DNA from: Mycobacterium yunnanensis
GTDB lineage: Bacteria > Actinomycetota > Actinomycetes > Mycobacteriales > Mycobacteriaceae
Direction: 5' to 3'
DNA length: 64,000 nucleotides
NCBI RefSeq assembly: GCF_025823185.1
Contig: NZ_JACKVK010000008.1
Coordinates: 559,565-623,564, forward strand
Shown: one piece after another, positions 55,122 to 62,587 of the stretch
Layout: each line of letters begins with the position of its first letter
Numbering within the stretch: position 1 is the stretch's first letter
Made by a program: the position numbers and the translations under genes
Notes under the pieces: generated by a model
The model's database searches: none
The model's input: only the letters and a program-made list of their open reading frames with translations
Told to the model about the DNA's origin: nothing

Positions 55122-55180
55122 GCGAGACATAAGCCACGGCGGCCGTCACCGGCGTGTCGCCGCCAACGCTTATGTCTCGC
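55122..55180. terminator. Hairpin between convergent genes
   Basis: A perfect 13-base stem, GCGAGACATAAGC (55122-55134) with 55168-55180, plus an inner GGCGGC/GCCGCC stem. It stands between the L,D-transpeptidase and the convergent methyltransferase gene and is probably a bidirectional terminator. Confidence 0.65.
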
Positions 55181-55184
55181 GATG

Positions 55185-56336
55185 TCACACGAGGTTGACG
55201 AGGTCGGCGTAGGCCCCCAGCTCGTCGACGAACCCGTCGGGAAAGCGTAGCGAGCCCTTCTGGGTCCGGCGGATGAAACCCGTTGCCGCCCTTGCCGACA
55301 ACGGCTTGCCGGGAAACGCGAGGAAGTCCGCCAACGGTAGCCGCGGTTCCCACGCCGGCCACGGCCCCACGTCGGCGTCGTGCACCACGCCGTCGAGGTC
55401 CGCCCAGGCCGCCCGGCGCGACCACGCCGCACCGTCACGCGGTCGGTCGCGCGACGCGTCGTATCGGCCGGGGTCCGCGAGCCGTCCGCCGATCCACGTC
55501 GCCACCGGCACGCTCACTGAATTGCCCACCATCCGCCACCGCTCACCGCGGCGGGCGACCTCCTCCGCGGGTGCGGTCCAGTCGACCGGAAAGCCTTGCA
55601 ACCGTTCGGTGTCGCGCAGATCGGGTGTCACGTAGGCGCCGGACGGAAGGCGAATGGCCGGGGGAGACGGCACCCCCACCGAGGAGCCGCACTTGATCGG
55701 TGGCACCGCGTCGACTGCCCAGCCGAACGAGCGCATGCCCTCGGTCCAGTAGAAGCCGCAGGCGACGTCGGGATACCCCCACGTCTGAGTCGGTTTGGCG
55801 CAGTCGCCAGCCAGCAGCACGTCCCGCGGGTCACCCACCCGCGAGCCCACCAGATACCAGCGGTTGCGCCGCTGCGGCAGGCCGAACGCCTGGGTGTCGA
55901 CGACGCGGTACGCCCACCGGTAGCCCAGTTCGGTCAGCGCCGACGTCACCACCTCCAAGGCGGCACCCTTGCCAAGGGAGATGAGGAACGGCACGTTCTC
56001 CAGCACCACCCATGGCACGTCACCGCCCTCGAGCAGGCGCAGCACCTCGCCGACCAAACTGCTTCTGGCGCCGTCGATTCCGGCCTTGCGGCCGACGCTG
56101 CTGAGGTCTTGGCACGGGAAGCCCGCCACGACGACGTCGGTGCCGCGCGGCAGCGCGACGACGTCGCGGACGTCGCCCTCGAGCGTGGTGTCGGGGAACC
56201 GTCGGCGTAGGACGTGCATGGCGGCGGGGGAGTTTTCGACGAGCAGATGCGTGTGGTGTCCGGCAGCTGCCATGCCCAGCTCGAGACCGCCGATGCCGGC
56301 GAACAGTCCCGCGACCCTCAGGCTCACCGCAGCCAT
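55185..56336 (-). CDS. C5-cytosine DNA methyltransferase (second)
   Basis: A 383-residue C5-cytosine methyltransferase: motif I GLFAGIGGLELG, catalytic motif IV GFPCQDLSSVG, motif VI LENVP, motif VIII GLPQRRNRWYLVG, motif X RMVGNSVSVPV. The target-recognition segment between VIII and X (about 190-255) is unlike that of its neighbour, so the two should methylate different sites. About 95 residues beyond motif X (WADLDGVVHDADVGP...) form an extra tail of unknown use. ATG at 56336 overlaps the upstream methyltransferase gene by 13 bases, so they are co-translated. Confidence 0.9.
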   Translation of the reverse strand: MAAVSLRVAGLFAGIGGLELGMAAAGHHTHLLVENSPAAMHVLRRRFPDTTLEGDVRDVVALPRGTDVVVAGFPCQDLSSVGRKAGIDGARSSLVGEVLRLLEGGDVPWVVLENVPFLISLGKGAALEVVTSALTELGYRWAYRVVDTQAFGLPQRRNRWYLVGSRVGDPRDVLLAGDCAKPTQTWGYPDVACGFYWTEGMRSFGWAVDAVPPIKCGSSVGVPSPPAIRLPSGAYVTPDLRDTERLQGFPVDWTAPAEEVARRGERWRMVGNSVSVPVATWIGGRLADPGRYDASRDRPRDGAAWSRRAAWADLDGVVHDADVGPWPAWEPRLPLADFLAFPGKPLSARAATGFIRRTQKGSLRFPDGFVDELGAYADLVNLV

Positions 56337-57586
56337 TCCACCGCGACGGCGTAGCTCAACCGCGAGGGCACCGCGTTGCCGATCATGCGGGCCAACGCGG
56401 TGCGACGGGTGACGCCGTCGAAGGAGAACCAATCCGGAATGTATTGCAGCCGTGCGGCTTCGTGGGCGGTGATGGTGCGGCGGCGGCTGGGATGCACGTA
56501 GCGGCCCATGCACATGCTGTAGAAGCCGGTGGTGATGGTCTGCGACGGCCGGTCCCACGCCAGCCGGCCGTAGATGGCCTTGTAGCTGTGACCGCCGGAG
56601 GCGTGGCACGCCGGACGCTGACGGTCGGGCAGGTCGAAGTCGCCGTGCTCGAAGAGGTAGTCGATGCGCTGCCGCGTCGCCGGTGCCGAGCGAGCGGGCT
56701 CGTCGACCAGCCGACCCGACTCCGGCGCGGACTCCAGGTCCTGAAACGCCCACGCCACCGACCGGGCGTTGCGGCGGTGCCGCTGGGTGACCTCGGCGAC
56801 CGTCACGGAGTGGGTGAGGCTGGCCATCAAGACGAGGCGACGTCGTCGTTGGGGGACGCCGATCTGGCTCAGGTCGACGACTCCGACCGACACCCGGTAG
56901 CCGAGCGCGTCGAGGGCGTCGGCGGTGCGTTGGACGACGGCCCTGCGGTCGTTGACCGCCCCCGGCACGTTCTCGATCAGAATGTGCCGGGGCGCAAGCA
57001 CTTCGGCGGCGCGGACCATCGTGCGGTACAGCTCGTTCTTGTCGTCGGCGTGGCGGGTGCGGTTGTTGAAGTCGCTGTGCCCCTGGCACGGCGGCCCGCC
57101 GACCAAGACGTCGACGTCGCGATGCGTGGTGGCCAGCAGACGTTCGGCGGCCTGCAGGCGGGCGCCGACCCGGCCCGGGAACACCGTCTCCACGTCCTGG
57201 GTGAGGGTGACCGCCGAGGGAAAGTTGTCGGCGTAGGTCCGGGCGGCCACCGCGTCGACGTCGACCGCGAGCACCGGTTCGAAGGACCGGTTCAGGGCCC
57301 GCGCCGCCTCCGCCAACCCGATGGACAGTCCGCCGCACCCGCTGAACAGGTCGACCACCCGCAGCGACGACCCGGCAGGCCCGCCAGGGGGCGCCACCCT
57401 GCTCTGGAGCCAGGCGCGCTCCGCCTCGTCGGCGCACGTCGCACGGGTCTCGGTGCCGCGGTAGCCCGCCATCGCGCTGGCGGTCTGTTTGCCGTCGCGA
57501 CGGCTCAGCATTCGTTCGTAGCTGCCGTTGCGGGTGCGGAAGCGCTCGAGCCCGACGTCACGGGCGACGTCGGCGATGATGCTCAC
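56324..57586 (-). CDS. C5-cytosine DNA methyltransferase (first)
   Basis: A 420-residue C5-cytosine methyltransferase: motif I VDLFSGCGGLSIG, catalytic PPCQGHSDFN, ENVPG, IGVPQRRRRLVL, and C-terminal MIGNAVPSRLS. It has an N-terminal extension of about 70 residues before motif I. GTG at 57586 has no ribosome site but sits 7 bases behind TACGAT, so the mRNA is probably leaderless. Divergent from the vsr gene 41 bases away; the three genes form one modification/repair cassette. Confidence 0.9.
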   Translation of the reverse strand: MSIIADVARDVGLERFRTRNGSYERMLSRRDGKQTASAMAGYRGTETRATCADEAERAWLQSRVAPPGGPAGSSLRVVDLFSGCGGLSIGLAEAARALNRSFEPVLAVDVDAVAARTYADNFPSAVTLTQDVETVFPGRVGARLQAAERLLATTHRDVDVLVGGPPCQGHSDFNNRTRHADDKNELYRTMVRAAEVLAPRHILIENVPGAVNDRRAVVQRTADALDALGYRVSVGVVDLSQIGVPQRRRRLVLMASLTHSVTVAEVTQRHRRNARSVAWAFQDLESAPESGRLVDEPARSAPATRQRIDYLFEHGDFDLPDRQRPACHASGGHSYKAIYGRLAWDRPSQTITTGFYSMCMGRYVHPSRRRTITAHEAARLQYIPDWFSFDGVTRRTALARMIGNAVPSRLSYAVAVEWLR

Positions 57587-57630
57587 CTGGCGATCGTAGG
57601 CAGCAGGTTCGCCAATAGTGTGGAGGCATG
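57584..57630. promoter_or_regulatory. Back-to-back leaderless promoters
   Basis: On the minus strand TACGAT (57598-57593) is 7 bases from the methyltransferase GTG. On the plus strand TAGTGT (57616-57621) is 7 bases from the vsr ATG (57628). Both genes are thus probably transcribed from their start codons out of a 41-base gap. Confidence 0.5.
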
Positions 57631-58044
57631 GCCGAGTCCTGGGCGTCCTCACCCGAGGCGCGGGCGCGCATGAAGTCCAACAAGAGCCGCGACACCAAGC
57701 CCGAAATGGCGTTGCGGTCGGCGGTGCATGCGCGGGGTTTGCGCTACCGGGTGTCGGCGAAACCCCTGGCGGGGGTGCGGCGCACGGCCGATCTCGTGTT
57801 CCCGCGGGCCAAGGTGGCGGTGTTCCTCGACGGGTGCTTCTGGCATGGCTGCCCCACGCACCACACCGTCGCCACGGCCAACGCCAGGTTTTGGGCCGAC
57901 AAGGTCGAGACGAACCGCAATCGAGACCGCGACACCGACGGCAAGTTGGCCGAGGCCGGCTGGGTCAGCGTGCGCATCTGGGAACACGAAGACGCCGCGG
58001 AGGCGGCCCGCCGCGTCGAGGACGTCGTCCGCGCCCGCATGTGA
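57628..58044 (+). CDS. vsr: Vsr-type very-short-patch repair endonuclease
   Basis: A 138-residue Vsr nuclease, which nicks DNA at T:G mismatches produced when 5-methylcytosine deaminates. Hallmarks: RARMKSNKSRDTKPEMALRSAVHARGLRYRV, RRTADLVFPRAKVAVFLDGCFWHGCP with the catalytic Asp and the zinc/His region, then NRDRDTDGKLAEAGW and RIWEHE. It is divergent from two cytosine methyltransferases and presumably guards their target sites. ATG at 57628. Confidence 0.92.
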   Translation: MAESWASSPEARARMKSNKSRDTKPEMALRSAVHARGLRYRVSAKPLAGVRRTADLVFPRAKVAVFLDGCFWHGCPTHHTVATANARFWADKVETNRNRDRDTDGKLAEAGWVSVRIWEHEDAAEAARRVEDVVRARM

Positions 58045-58109
58045 ACCGCGGAATGAAACGCGCACTCGGTTAGTTGTGCTCACTAGTTCTTCGAGCAACG
58101 GGGTGCAAC

Positions 58110-58340
58110 ATGATCGATCTCAAGGCCATCGCAGCTGGTGTCGGCGTCGCAGGCGCGCTCGTGTTCGGCGTTGGTGCCGGCGTGGCCAACGCCGCTCCCA
58201 CCGACCCCACCGTGCCGTCGGTGCAGGGCACCAGCAGCCAGAGCGACAACCACGCGACGTCCCCGTCGCCGTACGCCGCGTACGACGGGCCGGGCATGTG
58301 CGCCACCCCCGGGCTGTACTTCGTCAACATCTGCGCCTGA
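58110..58340 (+). CDS. Small secreted protein (76 aa)
   Basis: A 76-residue exported protein: signal peptide with hydrophobic core AIAAGVGVAGALVFGVGAGV and cleavage after ANA, then a 45-residue Ser/Pro/Thr-rich mature part ending in two cysteines (GMCATPGLYFVNIC). Such short exported proteins are common in mycobacteria and mostly uncharacterised. ATG at 58110 follows a weak ribosome site. Confidence 0.6.
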   Translation: MIDLKAIAAGVGVAGALVFGVGAGVANAAPTDPTVPSVQGTSSQSDNHATSPSPYAAYDGPGMCATPGLYFVNICA

Positions 58341-58557
58341 GCGCGCGCCTTCGAATCACCGCGATTCCAAACTGTCGTCCCCGTCGGCGGGTGGCGCAAT
58401 GGCCGTGCCCGGCCGTCCGACAGCAGGTCCACGGTGGTTCCTGGCGGCGCAATGGCGGCGGCCCCGGTCGGCCCGAGTCACTAGGCCCCGGGTGAAATAG
58501 CAACCACCGATACCGTCCTGAGCAGGTCAGTCACAGACCACAGCCCAGGAGGTGACG

Positions 58558-59307
58558 ATGGCCAACCGGAATCCCCTCGAGCCGACACCCATCCGTCGAC
58601 CGCGGGCCGACCAGGCTCGTCTGGTGGCCGACGTGCTTCGCCACCAGATTCATGCCGGCGGCTATCCGGGCGCCCTACCCTCCGAGGCCGACCTCGCCGC
58701 CGAGTTCTTCGTCTCTCGCAACACCGTTCGCGAGGCACTCGCGACGCTCAAGGACGAGGGCATCATCGACCGCGGCCCCCGGACGGGCACCCACGTCGCC
58801 ATCCGCAAGTACGACCACGGACTCGATTCCCTGGTCGGACTGAAGGAGACCTTCAAGGGCTACGGCGACATTCGCAACGAAGTTCGCGCCGCCATGACGG
58901 TGTCGGCTCCCCCTGCGGTCGCCAATCGCCTGAAGCTGAGCCCCGGCGAACCCGCGGTGTTCGTCGAGCGGCTGCGCTACCTCGGCGACCTTCCGCTGTC
59001 CCTGGACATGACGTACCTGACGCCCGACATCGGCCTCGAAGTCCTCGAGCACAGCCTCGAAGTCAACGACGTCTTCGCCCTCATCGAAGAGGTCACCGGC
59101 CGACGGCTCGGCGAGGCCAATCTCGCGGTGGAAGCGGTACCCGCCGACCCGCATTCAGCGGCTCTACTGCAGGTGCCCGACGGAACTCCGGTCCTGCTTC
59201 TGGAACGCCTCACCCACCTCGACGACGGGCGACCCGTCGACCTCGAGTACATCCGCATGCGTGGAGATCGAATAACCCTGCGCGGCAACCTAGTTAGGGG
59301 AATCTGA
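58558..59307 (+). CDS. GntR/HutC-family (UTRA) regulator
   Basis: A 249-residue regulator: winged helix-turn-helix (about 18-85, with LPSEADLAAEFFVSRNTVREALATLKDEGII) and a UTRA effector domain (about 100-245, ending with DDGRPVDLEYIRMRGDR). ATG at 58558 has AGGAGG upstream (a GTG at 58552 is within the ribosome site). Its stop overlaps the ferredoxin start (TGATG), so it is the first gene of the operon it probably controls. Confidence 0.88.
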   Translation: MANRNPLEPTPIRRPRADQARLVADVLRHQIHAGGYPGALPSEADLAAEFFVSRNTVREALATLKDEGIIDRGPRTGTHVAIRKYDHGLDSLVGLKETFKGYGDIRNEVRAAMTVSAPPAVANRLKLSPGEPAVFVERLRYLGDLPLSLDMTYLTPDIGLEVLEHSLEVNDVFALIEEVTGRRLGEANLAVEAVPADPHSAALLQVPDGTPVLLLERLTHLDDGRPVDLEYIRMRGDRITLRGNLVRGI

Positions 59308-59534
59308 TGGCCCTGGTGAATCAGCGAGTCGACGTACCGGTGACGATCGACGAGTCGCTCTGCATCGAAGGCTGCACCCTCTGCGTGGAGATCTGTCCGC
59401 TGGATTCGTTGGCCATCAACCCGGAGAACGGCAAGGCATTCATGCACGTCGACGAATGTTGGTACTGCGGCCCGTGTGCCGCGCGGTGTCCCACCGGCGC
59501 CGTCACCGTCAACATGCCCTTCCTCATCCGCTAG
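59307..59534 (+). CDS. 2[4Fe-4S] ferredoxin, AprB-like
   Basis: A 75-residue ferredoxin with two clusters: C19-x3-C23-x2-C26-x3-C30-P and C51-x2-C54-x2-C57-x3-C61-P. The first has the spacing x3 instead of the usual x2 between its first two cysteines. In the same operon as an AprA/fumarate-reductase-like flavoprotein, it is probably that enzyme's electron-transfer subunit, as AprB is for AprA. Cytoplasmic. Confidence 0.85.
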   Translation: MALVNQRVDVPVTIDESLCIEGCTLCVEICPLDSLAINPENGKAFMHVDECWYCGPCAARCPTGAVTVNMPFLIR

Positions 59535-59562
59535 ACCATCCGTCGAGACCCCGGGAACGTCG

Positions 59563-60990
59563 ATGAAACGCACACTCGCGGCGGTGCTCGCTGCCGCCAC
59601 CACCCTGACCGCGTCGGCCTGCTCGCTGGACTCCACGTCCACATCCGCCGACTCCGACACCGTGACCGTCGTCGTCGGCTACCAGTCCAAGACCATCAAC
59701 ACCGTGACCGCGGGAACCCTCCTGAAGGCCAAGGGGTTCCTGGAGAAACGGCTCGACGACATCGGCAAGTCCTCCGGCAAGCACTACGACGTGCAGTGGC
59801 AGGACTACGACACCGGCGCGCCCATCACCGCACAGATGGTCGCCGAGAAGATCGACATCGGCTCGATGGGCGACTACCCGCTGTTGATCAACGGATCCAA
59901 GACCCAGGCCAACGAGCGGGCCAAGACGGAGCTGGTGTCGATCACCGGCTACAGCCCGACCGGTGCCCTCAACATGATCGTCGTGCCGCCCGCGTCAGCG
60001 GCGCGCACCCTCGACGACCTCAAGGGCCAGAAGGTCTCCGCCAGTGTCGGATCGGCGGGTCACGGCACGCTGGTCCGGGCGCTCGACACCGCGGGCATCG
60101 ACCCGAAGACCGGTGTCGAGGTGCTCAACCAGCAACCCCAGGTCGGTGCCTCCGCGCTGGAATCCGGTCAGGTGCAAGCGCTCTCGCAATTCGTGGCATG
60201 GCCGGGACTGCTGGTGTTCCAGAACAAGGCCAAGTTGCTGTACGACGGCGCCGAAGGGAACTACCCCACCTTCCACGGCGTGGTGGTCCGCCGGGACTAC
60301 GCGGGCCAGCACCCGGAGGTGCTCGACGCGTTCCTGCAGGCCCAGCTCGACGCCACCGACTTCCTCAATCAGAACCCCTTGGAGGCAGCAAAGCTCGTCG
60401 CCGACGGGAGCGGCCTGCCGCAGGAGGTGGTCTACCTGTACAACGGACCCGGCGGCACCAGCTTCGACACCACGCTCAAACCCTCACTGGTACAGGCGCT
60501 CAAGGGTGACGTGCCCTACCTGAAGTCCATCGGCGACTTCGCCGACCTGAACGTCGACGGCTTCGTCTCCGACGACGCCATCCGGAAGGCCTTCACGGAG
60601 CGTGGGCAGAACTACGACGCCGCACTGAACTCCGCGGCCAACCCCTCGGTGCTCAAGGGCCGTGACCCGGTGTGCGACGTCGCGGTCAACGATCCCAAAC
60701 TGGCCGGCGAACTCTGGGTCGACGGGGCCGATGCCACCCAGCCCGCCGCCAACCCCGGCTGCCTGCTTCGTGCCGTCCGCGAGGCCACGGCCCGCGGTGC
60801 CAAGATCCGCGCCGCCTACGTGCCCGACGCCGAGTTCGGCACCCGATGGTTCGCCGACAAGTCGGTGTGGGTGCGCGACGGCCGCGACTTCCTGCCGTTC
60901 GGCACCGCGGCCGGCGCCGAGCGCTACACCGGTGCGCACCCAGGCGCGTCGATCGTCGACTACCAGCAGGCGCTAGCAGGTGCGGCGTGA
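59563..60990 (+). CDS. SsuA/TauA-type binding lipoprotein with extended C-terminus
   Basis: A 475-residue exported lipoprotein (signal with lipobox ending ASAC). Residues about 35-360 form a periplasmic-binding domain of the sulfonate/nitrate/taurine type (VVVGYQSKTINTVTAG, DIGSMGDYPLL, SVGSAGHGTLVRAL). It is about 130 residues longer than usual. The tail (GAKIRAAYVPDAEFGTRWF, then DFLPFGTAAGAERY) loosely resembles NosL-type copper-binding domains. It captures the importer's substrate, perhaps an organosulfur anion. Its stop overlaps the permease start. Confidence 0.85.
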   Translation: MKRTLAAVLAAATTLTASACSLDSTSTSADSDTVTVVVGYQSKTINTVTAGTLLKAKGFLEKRLDDIGKSSGKHYDVQWQDYDTGAPITAQMVAEKIDIGSMGDYPLLINGSKTQANERAKTELVSITGYSPTGALNMIVVPPASAARTLDDLKGQKVSASVGSAGHGTLVRALDTAGIDPKTGVEVLNQQPQVGASALESGQVQALSQFVAWPGLLVFQNKAKLLYDGAEGNYPTFHGVVVRRDYAGQHPEVLDAFLQAQLDATDFLNQNPLEAAKLVADGSGLPQEVVYLYNGPGGTSFDTTLKPSLVQALKGDVPYLKSIGDFADLNVDGFVSDDAIRKAFTERGQNYDAALNSAANPSVLKGRDPVCDVAVNDPKLAGELWVDGADATQPAANPGCLLRAVREATARGAKIRAAYVPDAEFGTRWFADKSVWVRDGRDFLPFGTAAGAERYTGAHPGASIVDYQQALAGAA

Positions 60991-61841
60991 CCGCCCCACC
61001 CGCGGTGCTGACCGTCGACGAGCCTGCCGTTGCCGTCCTGGGCGTCGCCTCGGCGCGGCGACGAGGATGGCCCGCGTGGCTGGTTCGGATCGGCTCGGTC
61101 GCCGCCGTGGTCGCGCTGTGGCAGTTGTTGACCGTCAACCACGTTCGGTTGTGGCTGCGCTTCGACACCCTGCCCACGGTCACCGAGATCGCCTCGGCGT
61201 TCGCGCGCCGCGTGGCCACCGAGGACTACTGGCTCGACCTCGGGCAATCGCTCATCCGCATCCTCACCGGCTTCGCGCTGGCCGCGGTGGTGGGCATCGC
61301 CACCGGCATCATGCTTGGCCGGTCACCGAAGGCCGCCAACGTCTTCGGCCCGCTCGTCGAATTGGCCCGTCCGATCCCGGCCATCGCGATCGTGCCCGTC
61401 GCGATCCTGCTGTTCCCCACCGACGAGGCCGGCATCGTCTTCATCACGTTCCTCGCCGCGTACTTCCCGATCATGGTGAGCACGCGGCACGCCGTCCGCG
61501 CATTACCCACGCTGTGGGAGGACTCGGTGCGCACACTCGGGGGCAATCGGTGGGACGTCCTCACCCGGGTCGTGTTGCCGGGCATCCTCCCCGGCGTCTT
61601 CGGCGGGCTGTCGGTGGGCATCGGCGTGGCCTGGATCTGCGTGATCTCCGCGGAGATGATCTCCGGTCGACTGGGGGTCGGGTACCGCACCTGGCAGGCC
61701 TACACCGTGCTGGCGTATCCAGAGGTGTTCGTCGGGATCATCACGATTGGGGTGCTCGGATTCGTCACCTCCGCCGCCGTGGAACTGATCGGCAGACGGG
61801 CAACCGGCTGGCTGCCGCGAGGCCAGGGAGCCGATCGATGA
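60987..61841 (+). CDS. ABC permease, SsuC/TauC-like
   Basis: A 284-residue permease of the sulfonate/nitrate importer class with about six hydrophobic segments and the EAA loop LPTLWEDSVRTLGGNRWDVLTRVVLPGILPG. GTG at 60987 overlaps the binding-protein stop (GTGA). Its stop overlaps the ATPase start (ATGA). The reading frame further upstream is not part of the gene. Confidence 0.88.
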   Translation: MTAPPAVLTVDEPAVAVLGVASARRRGWPAWLVRIGSVAAVVALWQLLTVNHVRLWLRFDTLPTVTEIASAFARRVATEDYWLDLGQSLIRILTGFALAAVVGIATGIMLGRSPKAANVFGPLVELARPIPAIAIVPVAILLFPTDEAGIVFITFLAAYFPIMVSTRHAVRALPTLWEDSVRTLGGNRWDVLTRVVLPGILPGVFGGLSVGIGVAWICVISAEMISGRLGVGYRTWQAYTVLAYPEVFVGIITIGVLGFVTSAAVELIGRRATGWLPRGQGADR

Positions 61842-62587
61842 CCGGCGAGGGGATGAGCCTGACGTTGCGGGACGTGGTGCTCAGCTACGGCGGCACCCCG
61901 GTGGTCGACGGTCTGCACCTCGACGTCCGCCCCGGTGAGATCCTGGTGCTGACGGGCCCGTCGGGCTGCGGCAAGTCGACGGTGTTGCGGGCACTGGCCG
62001 GACTGTTGGCGCCGGATCGCGGGGACCTTTTGGCCGACGGCGCGCCAATCGTCACCACGTCGCGCGACCGGGCGATGGTCTTTCAGGACAACGCGTTACT
62101 GCCGTGGCGCACCGTGCAATCCAATGTCGAGCTGGCACTCAAGCTGGCCGGCAGGCCCCGCAGCGGCCGTCGCGAGGAAGCCCTGCGTTGGATCTCCGAC
62201 GTGGGATTGTCCGGATTCGAACGCTACCTGCCGAAGAGTTTGTCCGGAGGAATGCGGCAGCGCGTGCAATTGGCCCGCGGACTGGCGGGGGCACCTCGGG
62301 CGGTGATGATGGACGAGCCGTTCGGCGCGCTGGACACCCAGACGCGCGCGACCATGCAGAAATTGCTCGTGGACACCTGGCGAGCCCACCCGACCACCAT
62401 CGTCTTCGTCACCCACGACGTCGACGAGGCACTCCTACTGGGGGACCGCGTCGCGGTCCTCGGGCGCGCGGGACGACCTCTGCGTGCGCTGCTCGAGGTG
62501 CCGTCACCCCGCAACCCCGACGTGTCGCGCAGCTCCCTGAGGGCTGAAGCGATTGCCGCCCTCGACGATTCGGACTTGGTGAGCTGA
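61838..62587 (+). CDS. ABC ATPase, SsuB/TauB-like
   Basis: A 249-residue ATPase: Walker A GPSGCGKST, Q-loop FQDNALLPWRTVQSN (typical of SsuB/TauB/NrtD), signature LSGGMRQRVQLARG, Walker B AVMMDEPFGALD, H-loop VTHDVDEA. It powers the permease just upstream. Its TGA overlaps the ATG of the flavoprotein gene, so import and redox steps are made together. Confidence 0.9.
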   Translation: MTGEGMSLTLRDVVLSYGGTPVVDGLHLDVRPGEILVLTGPSGCGKSTVLRALAGLLAPDRGDLLADGAPIVTTSRDRAMVFQDNALLPWRTVQSNVELALKLAGRPRSGRREEALRWISDVGLSGFERYLPKSLSGGMRQRVQLARGLAGAPRAVMMDEPFGALDTQTRATMQKLLVDTWRAHPTTIVFVTHDVDEALLLGDRVAVLGRAGRPLRALLEVPSPRNPDVSRSSLRAEAIAALDDSDLVS

